DNA from: Coffea arabica
Taxonomy: Eukaryota > Streptophyta > Magnoliopsida > Gentianales > Rubiaceae
Assembly: GCF_036785885.1 (NCBI RefSeq)
Contig: NC_092317.1
Location: 6,698,501 to 6,762,500 of the forward strand
Length of the DNA stretch: 64,000 nucleotides
Reading direction: 5' to 3'
Below the pieces are notes generated by a model. That model did not search any database and was not told the DNA's origin. It worked only from the letters and a program-made list of their open reading frames with translations. This document shows, one piece after another, positions 10,962-22,081 of the stretch (positions within the stretch are counted from its first letter, which is position 1; each line of letters starts with the position of its first letter). The translations under genes were made by a program, and so were the position numbers.

Positions 10962-12118
10962 GCTCCGTTTGAATTAGTTATTTTTTGAGATATTTTTTAA
11001 AAATTTTACTGTAATTGTATATATGAAAAATTTTTACTATAAATTTTTTTGAATTGTTTTTAGAGGTATTTTTAAAATATATTTTTGAGTATTTTTATAA
11101 TTTATAATTTTTTTAAAATTTTTTGAAATATATACTGGCACTGTTTCTATATATTAATATTTATTTATTTATATATATAATATTTTTTATTTCAATTTTG
11201 TTTTATAATATGTATATTAATATACATTAATATATATATTTATATATATGTAATATAATGTACATAATTGAAATATACATGTTAATATATATTAATATAC
11301 ATATTATAAAACAAAATTGAAATAAATATATTTATATAAATATATATAAATAAATATGTGAATGAATATATTTATATATGTATATAAATATAAATATAAA
11401 TATATATATTTATAAATATATATGAATATATTTTAAACAAAATATTAATATTTATTTCAATTGATATAATATACATAATTGAAATATACATATTAATATA
11501 TATATTAATATACATATTATGAAACAAAATTGAAATATACATATTAATATATATTAATATATATTAATATACATATTATGAAATAAATATATTTATATAT
11601 TTTATTAATTTTATATATTTTATATATTTTATATATTTTTGTATATATATTTTATTAATTATATTTTTTGAAATAAATATAATTATAAATTTATATAAAT
11701 ATATATAAATAAATATATTTATATATTTACATAAATATATATATGTAAATATATTTATAAATATATACAAATATATTATAAACAAAATATATTAATATTT
11801 ATATATAAATATATTTATTTATTTTTTGGTATATGTATTTTATTAATTTTATAAGTATATATATTTATTTTAAAAATATTAATATTTATTTTTGTATTAA
11901 TATTTATATATATATATATATTTATTAAGCAAAATATATTTTTTTGTATATAATATTTATATATAAATATATATTTTATTATATTTTTTGTATATTTGGA
12001 GTTGTTTTTGATATATTGTTTGGATATGGTGTTGTTGGAGTTGTTTTTGTTTGTATATTACTGTAGTATTGTAGATGAAAAATAAGTATTTCAAAAACTC
12101 TCAAATTCAAACGGAGCC
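10962..12118. mobile_element. AT-rich element with GGCTCCGTTTGAATT termini
   Basis: Starts GGCTCCGTTTGAATT and ends AATTCAAACGGAGCC, a 15-base perfect terminal inverted repeat. The roughly 1.1 kb interior is almost entirely A/T, with many self-complementary words such as ATACATATTAATATATATT, and no coding capacity. ATA flanks both sides, which would suit a 3-bp target duplication, but the context is too AT-rich to be sure. Confidence 0.75.
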
Positions 12119-12764
12119 ATAATTATTGTGTTCCTTCAAAAATTTACTTATATAACTCCCATCATAATTCATAACCCAATAAGATAATAAAGGTCTGGTC
12201 TTGTTTCTGGCAATGAGAAATAGATTATTGCAAGAGAGGCACATTAAATACCTGGTTGTCAGCTGCCCTGTAAAATTCAAGCAGAAAGCTTTCAGAAATT
12301 TTTTTTAAAAAATGATGGGGTGATAGATGAAAAGAATGGCACTGGAGAAAAAATAATGAATTTCAGTTCTTTATTATCTTCAAAGCAAAGAAAGTGCATG
12401 CCAAGTCATTTGAACACTTCTAAATTTTGCCAGTGTTCATAAAATGGTTGTGTTGTAAAAAATAACTTTGCACGTTGATAAAGACAGATACTTCCCTAGC
12501 TCTTTGCTCCAATTCCCACAACATTTCTCCTATACTCTCATGTTGAAGGCCCTTTTTTTTTAACCTCCTGTTCCAGCCATGTCCAGTCAGCACGGCTGGG
12601 GACAGGCTAATTAAAAAAAAAATTATGGGCCGCTGACCCACTGATTTTTTCAGAGTTTCTGACACGCCTGTCCCCATCCGTGTCCAGTCAGCACGGTTGG
12701 CGACAGGCTAATTAAAAAAAAATTGTGGGTCGTTGACCCACTGACTTTTTGCATAGTTTCTGAC

Positions 12765-13611
12765 CAATGTTTTAAAACCTGAACCGTCAATTGAACCGGT
12801 GAGGTGAAAGGATCGAGATTCAACCGGTCGGACCGGTTCAACCTCGGTTCAATGAATTTTTTTAAAAATAATTTATATAAATATATATATGCACAAAATA
12901 AGACATGCAATGGACTAATTTAAAACTTTACATGGTGAAAAGTTCACTATTTTTGAATAATTTGGATTTTCAAAAATAAAATTTTTAAATTATAAGTTAA
13001 AACAAATAAATTTCATCTCAATTTCAATTATATCTACCAAAAAAATCTTAAATCCAACCCAAAAATATCACAATATTTTGAAATTATACAAAATTCACGT
13101 CTATGAGAATTTGATATTGTGAACTTAAATTTTAATTTACATCTTTGAGATTTAAAGATTGTAATTTAAAAAAGAAAGTTTGGAGTTCAAAAGAAGTTAA
13201 GAGAATTGAAAATAGAAATGCAAACTTGATAAGAAACAAAAAATGAGATAAAAGTGAGTGGTTGTGGCATTAAATAATTTGGGTTAAAGAAAAATAAATC
13301 TTTTTTAACTTTTTCCAATTTAATGGACAAAAACAAAATTAAAAGATAGAAGAAAACAAAGTTTAAAAAGTTTAAAATTATAATTATTGAGTTCGAATCT
13401 TGATAGAAGCATTTTGCAAAAAGTTTTAAAAAAGGAAACTCAAAAACCGGTTCAATCCGGTTCAACACGGTTCACCAGTTTTCACGGTTTTGACCGGGTT
13501 TGACCGGTTCTCTAGCAAAGTCAACCAAAGCATAGAACCGGACCGGTGTCATGGCCGATTCGTGGTTCAGCCGGTCGAACTGGCCGGTACGGTCCGATTT
13601 TCAAAACATTG
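12765..13611. mobile_element. hAT-type non-autonomous element nested in the inverted-repeat element
   Basis: The termini are CAATGTTTTAAAA and TTTTCAAAACATTG (inverted). The 8 bases outside are TTTCTGAC on the left (12757-12764) and GTTCTGAC on the right (13612-13619): a target duplication with one mismatch. Both ends carry clustered ACCGGTTC/GAACCGGT words, probably subterminal transposase-binding repeats. The interior has no open frame of note. Removing it rejoins the right arm of the enclosing inverted repeat. Confidence 0.82.
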
Positions 13612-13735
13612 GTTCTGACTCAGCACGGCTGGTATAGAATGAGAAATGGTGTGTGTCAAAAATACATTTGTGCGATGTTTTTTTTTTTTACATATATTCT
13701 AAGCCATTAGCCCAAATTCAGCCGCTTTTTATATC

Positions 13736-15051
13736 AAATTTACAATTTTTAAATATATGATGACTTGTACTATTATTATTAAAACTTATAGAAAATGTAT
13801 ATATGATGAAAAGTGTTTGATTTAGCTTTTTTTTGTTTTTATATTACTTATTAGAAAATTGGGTTTGGCTATCAGTAACTGAGTGGCCACGAGTGCTATT
13901 TTTATTTTTATTTGTTGGAAAATCGAAGTTAGTCCATAAAAATATGTAAATATAATGGGTGTAATACATGTTAATACAAGCATTCACATACTAAAATTAG
14001 GTATCATTTGAGCGCATTAACAACGGCAGACTGGTAACGAATAAGATATTGAGGTCATGTTTTAATCGCTTTTTTTACAGAAAATTTTTTATGTTTTTTG
14101 TGAACAAGTTTTTCAGAAAAATATTTATACTTTTTGTGAATATATTTTTTTAACCACCATTTTACTTTACATACGTCAAATCGTTAAAGTTAAATTTTTT
14201 ATAAAAACTCTTAAAAATAAATAGCAATTCAAATTAGGCTCTAAAGCTTTTCCTTTAATGCCAAAAGACTGTGACTGGTTAACAAATTGAAATATTTAAA
14301 GTGAGAATGTAGCTAACTCAGTCGATGACCTCGACCTCGAGAGCTCGTGTTACGTTAGTCCTTCATATTTCAATAAGCAGCCGAATTCTTGAAGATTGTT
14401 TTTAAGTTCATTTGCTCACAATTTTCCTAGTTGAATTTATTTATTCCATATTTACCTTTCTCATTAGAATTTGATGTGAAAGATAATATTCTTTTACTAC
14501 CAAAAAATCAGTAGTATTTTATGCCTTGTTTGGATTGTAATTTTCTAAAAAAAAAAATGTACACTTTTCGTGAACACATTTTTCAATTATCTTTTTATCG
14601 CATATATATAAAATTATTATAGTGTTTTTTCTATAAAAAAAACTCTTAAAAATAATAATACAATCGGGACCTTAGTTTGCAAAATTGCCACAACATATAC
14701 AATGAGCACAAGATCAATCGGTCCACTTTTAGCTGTCTAATTTCTGTTTAAAAGAGTTGCAACTTACATGAGAGTAAGTTTTGTAAATTTGGAAGAATGA
14801 GACTTAAAAGTAAAATTGCAATCGTTTAAACAGCAGGTTTACAATTTTTTCCATTTACATCTGTAAGTTTCCGGTCATTAAACTGAATCACTAAACGATC
14901 CAACGGAATCACCCAGAAAAAAAAAATTAAATTGTGTAAACTTTTTCTTTCTCCCCTTCTTACAACAATTGGTACTGTCACTAACTGGAAAATGGGCTTA
15001 CAATCATGATGACAGCAGTAGCACTGTGACAAAATTTTGGAAAATTGTTAT
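13736..15051. other. Repeat-rich intergenic DNA
   Basis: No gene seen. Two stretches (about 14030-14260 and 14520-14690) share the pattern tttgtgaaca, a run of T, catatat and ctataaaaactcttaaaa with other places in the window. They look like old copies of the GTTTGGA miniature family. Confidence 0.5.
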
Positions 15052-15604
15052 TAGGGATGTAATCAAGTCGAACCAAATAATAGTATCGTGGTACTTGAGC
15101 TTGACTCAACACTAGGAAGGTACTATTCGAGATCGAGCAAGCAGTAGAAATGGAGCTCCAAGAACTGTTTGAAAACTCGAGATCGACTTGATTATGCTCG
15201 ATTTTCTAGTGATTATGATCAAACTCGCGTCCTAAGATCCTTGTCCAATTCAAGAAATGCACAATTTTGTTTTTTACCTATTAAATTATTTTTTTCATGC
15301 GAAATGACTATATGACCTATAATTGTTTTAAAGTCATAGTCAATATTCTAGTAATTTATACAACTCTCAAATCTAAAGGACTAAAAATGTAATAATTAAA
15401 TATTTGATTTTTAATTAATTACTTGATGCTCGGTAAGATTCGACGAATATTCGAGTCTAAAAAAATAATACTTGAATTCAAATCGAAATACTATCGAATC
15501 ACTGGAACTCAGCTCGTACTCGGTTGAAGCTGAGTGCGAGTCAAGTTTTTGACCGAGTTTAATAATTTTAATTTCACAAGTAGTTTGAATCGATTACATG
15601 CCTA
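15052..15604. mobile_element. hAT-type miniature element with exact 8-bp target duplication
   Basis: Starts TAGGGATGTAATC and ends GATTACATGCCTA (inverted, one mismatch). The 8 bases ATTGTTAT are present unchanged on both sides (15044-15051 and 15605-15612). The interior carries many TCGA-containing words (GAGATCGA, CTCGTACTCG) and no coding frame. The TAGGsATG terminus resembles that of the element at 57269-58275. Confidence 0.88.
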
Positions 15605-16135
15605 ATTGTTATACAACTTAATAGTTGAATATATGGGAAAAAGAAGAATAAATGAATCTCGACCTTTAATTTGCTAGGCACCTAATGTTGCTAAACTCAC
15701 ACTCGAAAACATGTTTAATGGTTAATTCAAGTCAATCCTCCATGGTATACGAGGATTAGTTTTGGAAAATATTTCACAAAATTTTGACAATATATTTCCA
15801 AACACAAATTATCATATACATGTATGTATGTGTGAAAAAAGGAGTGCTGTAATTAATTGACATGCAAACTAAACATTAACAATCATATAAATGCATCCAT
15901 ACAAATTTATTACTTATCCTTTGCTTTTAGTCTTTTTTTTTTTGTCATCTTTTCAGTGCAACTTCCACTTCTTTTTTTTTATTTTAAGGAAAGTACTTTC
16001 TAATTTATACTTTTTTCCATATAAAACTGACGGAGTTTCATTTCTCTACCAAAAAGAAAAGAAAATAAAAGAAAGGAAAAAGGAATTATAATCTCAAATC
16101 TCTGTGCTTGTAGTGCAATTCCATACACAGCTGAA

Positions 16136-19100
16136 ATGGCGACCGACTGCCAAGAAGATTCTGACTCCGAAAATCCCACCAAGCGCATCAAAACCCAAAG
16201 CCCAACCCCAGAAAATTCTTCCCCACCACCCCTTTTCAGCTCCAAAGGCAAAACCAAGCTCGAATTGGAAACAAATTGTTGTGGGATTTGCTTATCAGAA
16301 GCTGCTCGAGATGACAACAGTGTCAGCAGAGGCTATATTGATAGCTGCGACCATTATTTCTGCTTTGTTTGCATTATGGAATGGGCCAAGGTCGAATCCA
16401 AATGCCCTTTATGTAAACGTCGATTCTCCACCATTCGCCGCCCAGCTAAGCCTCCCATTTTCCCCGCAGACCGCCTCGTTCATGTCCCCGTGCGCGATCA
16501 GGTAGTGATGAAGGCGGAATTTCTTTTGGATGTGAATTTTTTCATATTTGGTATGGGTTGGTGAAAAAATGAAATGGGTTTTGATTATTTTAGAGAAATA
16601 AAGTCAAGAAATTGCTTTAGTCCTTGTGTAATTAAGGCTTTTCTTAAAATTTTGTTGATTGGCTGTTTTTTATTTTAATTTTGGTCATTGTTGTTTATGA
16701 TGGTAATTTGGTGAGGATACCTTATGAAACTTTTCGAATTTGATCTTCACTGGATTAATGAAGAATTGGATATGGTGTAGTGATTGAGCGCATTCGTCGT
16801 AGTCTTCTACCAATAAAATCGATTTCAAATGACAAAGGGGGACTAAAATTTTAGTATGGTATCTACCTTTTACGTTTGAAGTTTGCAACGATTGTTATTG
16901 GGCTGAAGTAGATTGATTGTGGTCTTTTCATCTTCGTGTATATTTTGTTACTGCTTTTGAGCTGCACTGGATGAATTTATGGTCTAATCCTATAGGTGTA
17001 CTATTACTACAAGAATGCTACAGTAGGTGGCAACTCCTCTAATGGTACTCGGATTTGTCTGCATGTAGGTGTACTATTACGACGGGAATGCTACAGTTGG
17101 ACCACTTGATCCGTATTCAGAAGTCAAATGTAGCGTGTGTCAGAGCTCGGTCGACGACAGGCTCCTTCTCTTGTGTGATCTTTGTGACTCTGCGGCTCAT
17201 ACTTACTGTCTTGGTTTAGGTGCAACAGTTCCTGAGGGTGATTGGTTTTGCCATGATTGTACACTTTTGAGGGATGAACGTAACAAGAGTGAGATAGATT
17301 CTGTTAACAATAACAATGATGGAAATCCGCCAAGCTATGAACATGTATCAATATTTGATGTTGTGCGAGAACCTAAAACCAGATGTGTTGGAAGATCTTC
17401 TGAAAGTTGCTTGTCGGTTGATCAAGTTAGAGATCTGGAAACGAGATTGGGAGATAATGTGAACGTGTTGGATTCAAGGAGACAGGCAGACATTATGCAA
17501 GGCGCAGCTCAGCTGACTGGCAGAACATTGAGCAGATGCCGCAATGTCCATAATCGTATACAAGCATTGCGTGATAATTGGAACAGTTTTCGATCTGGAT
17601 CCTTGAGCTTCTCATCCGGCAAAAGAAATTATCGTTGTAGTGCTGATAGGAAGCCTGAAATTGGTGTTGATTCAGTTCAACCAAGCTCAACATCTTCCTT
17701 GAGTTTGAAATCAAGACTGGATGATAGTAATCCTGGTGCAAGTCAGAACAAAGATTCCCGTGAAATAGACAGAGCTTGGAAAATGTTGGATATGGCGAAG
17801 TCAATAGAAAAAAGAAAGAGCACTAGTTGTCAATCGTCAAAATTTATAAGATGCAAGTATCATTCATCAGATAGCAAACAGAGGAGCTCTGAAAATCTTG
17901 GAGGCTTTAAGAAAGAACAGCGTCAAGATTGTCATTCTGTTTGGAAGGACAGCAATAAGCACAAGCCGTTGATGGTTGAAAGACAGAATTGTCATGACCA
18001 AGGGTTTGGAAATGATGGCATAGGTTTTGCAATTGCTCCTTTACCATTATACTATCAGTTGATATCCTCTCAGGATGTAAGGTGCCCCGTTCAACATGAT
18101 GTTCCTCATGGAAATGTCAAAAAGCCATCTGAGAAAATATCACTTGGATCGACTTTTACTGTTTCTGATAGCTGTAGCAGGCCTATTTGCACTGGTTCTC
18201 CAGTTGAGCCTGCACCAGTGTCTTCAAATTTGGTTTGTCCCAGTGTTGAGCTTAACTTCCCTTCCTCTTGCAAGAAAGAACCTTGGGTACAGAAAGGAGA
18301 AAGGCAGAAATTTCCAGCTGACTCAAAGGCCAAGGAAAACTATGATGCCAAGAGTGAGATTCAATCTCTTGTCAAGCTCAACTTAAAGCTTCTAACGAAA
18401 GATAAAAAGTTAGGTATGACCAACATGCCTTTTCTTTATGTTGTACCGCTCTATTGGTAATTGTTACAAAAAAAAAAGAGAAAAGAATGTCCTGCTTTAA
18501 ACGTTCTTCTTTTCGTAAAATTCATCGAGATTGACACTCCAGATTCAGAAGTTTACAAATTTGTTTTTGTAAAAGCACAAGAAATCTCATAATACTGCCG
18601 GAGCCAAGAGTCAGAGGTTGGGGTGGGGATGGAAGGATGGTGGTGAGCATTCATGTCAGCGACGAATGCAAATGCAATAATTTATATCCATCACTGAACT
18701 TAAAAAATTTCCAGATTCACAGTCTGTTCTCATGGTGATTTTTAAAATCTTCATAGGATAGAGGTAAGAACTTTATTTATCTAGTGGGAAATGTGAATGA
18801 TGAAGGAAATTTGATCGATTAAACCTATTATTGGAGAGCATCCGATGGGTGTAATGTAAAAGATAAAGATGGTGTTATAAAAACCGGTGGTGAGAATGCA
18901 AGGCCAATTAATAAATTTGAGAATTTTCACTGGCCAAATTTGCAATTTTTCGAAGTGAGGTGGCTCCATTGACAACTGGACATTTCTTTTCTTCTAGTAA
19001 AAAACGTATGAGGAAACAACTGAGGTAATGGATGCAGCATTTGTGCTGCAAATGTTCTTATGCTGGATGGCAGCTTGATGACATATTGAACAACTGGTTC

Positions 19101-19395
19101 AAGCACATGTTTAACTTTGCCTTGATTAACCAGTCTCCTTTTAATTGCAGAGGCTAATGTTTTCAAGGAAGTTGCAAGGCTTGCCACCCACACCATCTTA
19201 GGTGCTTGCGGTCTGGAGCAGCCAAAGCACGGAATTCATCCCTCCCAAAGTTCTGTGTGCTGCCATGAAAAGGACAATCAACACTTCCGAAAATCTACTC
19301 TGATGCCTAATTCTTGCAGAGAATGTTTTTATGTGTTTGTAAAGGATGTGGTGAGTGCCATTATGTATGAGAGAATAAGGCATGTGAATACATAG
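16136..19395 (+). CDS. RING and PHD finger protein
   Basis: Three exons (16136-16501, 17069-18413, 19151-19395) join to a 651-residue protein with GT-AG introns. A short basic stretch (PTKRIK) suggests nuclear targeting. A C3HC4 RING is formed by Cys49, Cys52, Cys71, His73, Cys76, Cys79, Cys90 and Cys93 and ends with exon 1. A C4HC3 PHD finger follows at about residues 143-186 (KCSVC ... LLCDLCD ... HTYC ... WFCHDC). The long middle is Ser-rich and low in complexity. The C terminus (KLEANVFKEVARLATHTIL) resembles the conserved tail of plant RING-PHD proteins. The likely role is a chromatin-reading nuclear E3 ubiquitin ligase; both activities are inferred from domains. If exon 2 read on past 18413 it would stop at 18460, giving a shorter C terminus without the conserved tail. 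Confidence 0.85.
16996..17100 (+). repeat. Duplicated intron/exon boundary before exon 2 of the RING-PHD gene
   Basis: The sequence TAGGTGTACTATTAC, followed by AATGCTACAGT, occurs twice, at 16993 and 17066, 73 bases apart. Both copies offer an AG acceptor directly before GTGTACTATTAC. Only the downstream acceptor keeps the PHD frame; the upstream one shifts it by one base. Confidence 0.8.
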
Positions 19396-20155
19396 TGACG
19401 AGACGTGAATCTTTGTACAAGTCCATTGGATGGTGATGCAGGGGAATGTTGTGCCCACCTTACCATCCAGCCATTTGAAGTCCGGGAGGTGCATTTTTAC
19501 AGCTTCCTGGCTGTAAGTTTTAGGCATTCATTTGTCTGATCAAGTTGTATAAATTCATCCTCGACCAATTCTTATCATTTTTCCTGACAATGAAATGTAT
19601 TAGGATCAAGGAGCTCATTTATTTAGTCAACTATAAAGAAGTAGCCATTTCAATCTCTCTTGCTTTTTATGAAATTGAATTCAAACGTGCGTAGCAAAGC
19701 CCATTGATGGTTGCATCTGATGCCCATGCATATAGATGGCAACCGACATGTTAAGAGAGCTAGTTTAGCGCAATTCTGGCTCATCTGGACCGATCCAGAC
19801 CTTAGCGATTAAGTACGCAAGCAGAATAACAAGCCAGCCAACAAAATGATATATACGTACCTATAATTTTCATATTAGCCAGCCAACAAGCTGATATATA
19901 CATAGCTGTAATTTTCATAGTAGTCAGCCAACAAGCTGATCGTTTCTTATGAACAGCTGATCGTTGATGCCTAATCCCAAAACTATTTACATCTTTTTCT
20001 CGCATCACTATTACAACGCTTCTTGATGTGAAGGCTCGGAATCCAACCCTAAAAAACAGATCTCAAGCTCTCACATGCTTCGAAAGGTTTGCTTCATCTT
20101 GTACTAACTACAACTATACATTCAGTATGTTTAAAGGTCATCTCAAGTCACTCAC
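19396..20155. other. Region between two convergent genes, with a short tandem repeat
   Basis: Holds the 3' untranslated DNA of both neighbours. At about 19830-19940 a unit of roughly 48 bases (CAGCCAACAAGCTGAT, a short TA run, then GTAATTTTCATA) is repeated just over twice with changes. No gene seen. Confidence 0.6.
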
Positions 20156-22081
20156 TCAAAACTCGCCTGCAGTTCCCTGCCTTTGCCTCTGTTTCAGTGC
20201 AATGCTTGACGATTTAAGATTAGCAAATGCAGATCCAAGAAGCTCCTGGAATTTAGAAAGAAATAGGATCCATTCTTCCTCACTTAGGTCTGCCAAATTG
20301 ACAAAGCCAATTGTTATTGGAAGCAACTCTTTGCCACTTCTTCTTTGTGCACATGTAGTGCCAGCCAAACAAGCAAGTTTGGGTTTCTGCCTGCTACTTT
20401 TCACCAAGCCAATTTTCTTTAGAGACTTCGAAAGCTTTACAGCATTAGAAAAGTAGTTAAGATCCAGCTCATGTCCAGAGTAGTCTGTGCAAGTTCTCTC
20501 ATCATGAATCTCAGCGTCTTCCTTTCCAAGGAACTGCAGTTTGGAAACAGCATTCAGGCCATTTACAGAGTTGCGCTGTAACAAAGATGGCAATTTGGGG
20601 GTTAAGTCTTCCTGTATTTCTTGGCAAAGGCTTGTATCCTCATTATCCATGTCAAACTGATACTCTTGATCTCTTAATTCATTATCAATAGGCAATGAAG
20701 CTTCTCTAAGTGTCCCCCTTGCCTCCAAGCAAACACTCTCGAGCTCACTTGGCTCTTCCCCATGACCACTGTACTCCCTAGACATCATCTCACCAATCTC
20801 AGCAAGACAGAGCCCAAACTTTGTTGCTTCCTTGAGGAAAGTAGTGCTAAGTACCAACATCCTAAGACATGCCTCTCGCATCATGGGCAACTCAGCACGC
20901 AGCATCTCACAATCACGAATAGGATCAAGGTTCCTTATATACTCTCGCTCTTCCTCAGAAAAGGGAATTGAAGCCTGTGGCCAGTGTATCCATTCAAAAT
21001 ATGGATCCTCCAAACCTTCTGGCAGGCAAAGGCCATGATCAATGGGGATGAGCTCAACTTGACCAAACTTTCCAAAACCATCAAGCTTCCTGACCAGAAG
21101 ATTTCCTGCATGCCTGTCAGTGTTAAAAATCCTAACATCTAGTATACCGATCCTATGTACGGCAGAAACTGGAAAACTAGTGGTCCCAAGATCACTAGCA
21201 TCAAAGTCATGGCGAACAAAATGCTGAAGAGACGCAATCTTGCTGACCACTCCCATATTGTGAGGCTTGTTCCCATTTACACAGTCATTTACGTTGAAAA
21301 CTGAATGAGAAATCTTGACGAGAGCAGTAGGAGGCACATTTGCAAAGTGATCATAGTCCAAAAGATAGGCTGCCACTTCTCGATAACCTGTTTCTCCAAC
21401 CCTCACAGACCACTTAAGGCCAGGCTGTCCAAGAGAATTCCCTGAGAACCCCTTGGGGTTATTTGGCGCAAAAGGCTCCTCATCAGTTGGCTTAACAATG
21501 GCAACAGATTCTCCTTTACAGTTTCGAAAATAATAAACACCTCCTAGTCCACTATTGACAGGAATTGGATCAACCCCACTCTTGATAGCCCTTACAATCT
21601 CTTTAACCACTTTACTTGTTCTACCAAAGCAATTAGACTGACCAAGAATCTCAACAATACCACTTTTATCTCTTCGTTGATCAGCCTTCCCAGTAGGTGA
21701 TAGGCATGGAGTTGATGAGCTTCTATGCATCATGTTTCTGGTGAGAAGCAATGGGCAATCCTTTCGAACAGCTGTAAGATCATTGTTCAGTATCATATCT
21801 CCAAATGTCAAAGAGCTTCCATCAGTGGGAACATCAAGGGCAAGCTGCAACCTTTTCTTCACCATACTAGCATTGTCCCTACGATCCAGCTCCATTCCCA
21901 AAACATGGCCTCTTTCAGTTTGGACAAAGATACGCCTACGCGGGGAAGGGGGTAAGGACAGTTTTCCTTCAGTTGACTTATTCCCATGGCAGTTACTACT
22001 GCTAGGGCTGTTGCTGAGCATGTCAACAGCCATTTGTACTTGAACAGGACCATCCAACTTTGGAGACATGATTTTCAGCAT
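20156..22081 (-). CDS. PI4KG: Phosphatidylinositol 4-kinase gamma with ubiquitin-like domain
   Basis: A single intronless minus-strand frame of 641 residues. The N terminus (MSPKLDGPVQVQMAVDM) matches the start of plant PI4K-gamma 5/6/7-type proteins, so the true start may be the second Met, four codons in (ATG ending at 22069). A ubiquitin-like domain occupies about residues 51-114 (RIFVQTERGHVLGMELDRRD ... LTFGDMIL). The PI3/4-kinase-like domain covers roughly 165-440, with a nucleotide-binding lysine in AIVKP (Lys197), the catalytic loop DRHAGNLLV (322-330) and a metal-binding IPIDHG in place of DFG (345-350). The rest is a variable tail rich in acidic residues. Plant PI4K-gamma members are linked to phosphoinositide binding and protein kinase activity, so lipid kinase activity should not be assumed. 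Upstream DNA to about 23560 probably contains the leader and perhaps an intron. Confidence 0.92.
   Translation of the reverse strand: MLKIMSPKLDGPVQVQMAVDMLSNSPSSSNCHGNKSTEGKLSLPPSPRRRIFVQTERGHVLGMELDRRDNASMVKKRLQLALDVPTDGSSLTFGDMILNNDLTAVRKDCPLLLTRNMMHRSSSTPCLSPTGKADQRRDKSGIVEILGQSNCFGRTSKVVKEIVRAIKSGVDPIPVNSGLGGVYYFRNCKGESVAIVKPTDEEPFAPNNPKGFSGNSLGQPGLKWSVRVGETGYREVAAYLLDYDHFANVPPTALVKISHSVFNVNDCVNGNKPHNMGVVSKIASLQHFVRHDFDASDLGTTSFPVSAVHRIGILDVRIFNTDRHAGNLLVRKLDGFGKFGQVELIPIDHGLCLPEGLEDPYFEWIHWPQASIPFSEEEREYIRNLDPIRDCEMLRAELPMMREACLRMLVLSTTFLKEATKFGLCLAEIGEMMSREYSGHGEEPSELESVCLEARGTLREASLPIDNELRDQEYQFDMDNEDTSLCQEIQEDLTPKLPSLLQRNSVNGLNAVSKLQFLGKEDAEIHDERTCTDYSGHELDLNYFSNAVKLSKSLKKIGLVKSSRQKPKLACLAGTTCAQRRSGKELLPITIGFVNLADLSEEEWILFLSKFQELLGSAFANLKSSSIALKQRQRQGTAGEF

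Larger units (their letters stand above)
10560..13735. mobile_element. Composite inverted-repeat (foldback-like) element, about 3.2 kb
   Basis: The left arm (about 10560-10790) reappears as reverse complement on the right (about 12545-12760 continuing at 13612-13735). Shared words include TTAGAATATATGTAAAAAA, CACAAATGT, ATTTCTCATTCTATACC and AGTCAGTGGGTCAG. The inner part of the right arm, with AGTCAGCACGG and GACAGGCTAATT, is duplicated in tandem (about 12580-12662 and 12668-12760). Two insertions sit inside: an AT-rich element at 10962-12118 and a hAT-type element at 12765-13611. No transposase reading frame is visible, so it would be non-autonomous; a Mutator-like or foldback origin is a guess. 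Confidence 0.7.

Noticed and set aside
11576-11785. Minus-strand 69-codon Ile/Tyr/Lys-rich frame
   Set aside because: Pure A/T simple sequence inside a mobile element.
16104-16505. 133-codon frame overlapping exon 1 of the RING-PHD gene
   Set aside because: A shadow in another frame; the RING cysteines are in the frame starting at 16136.
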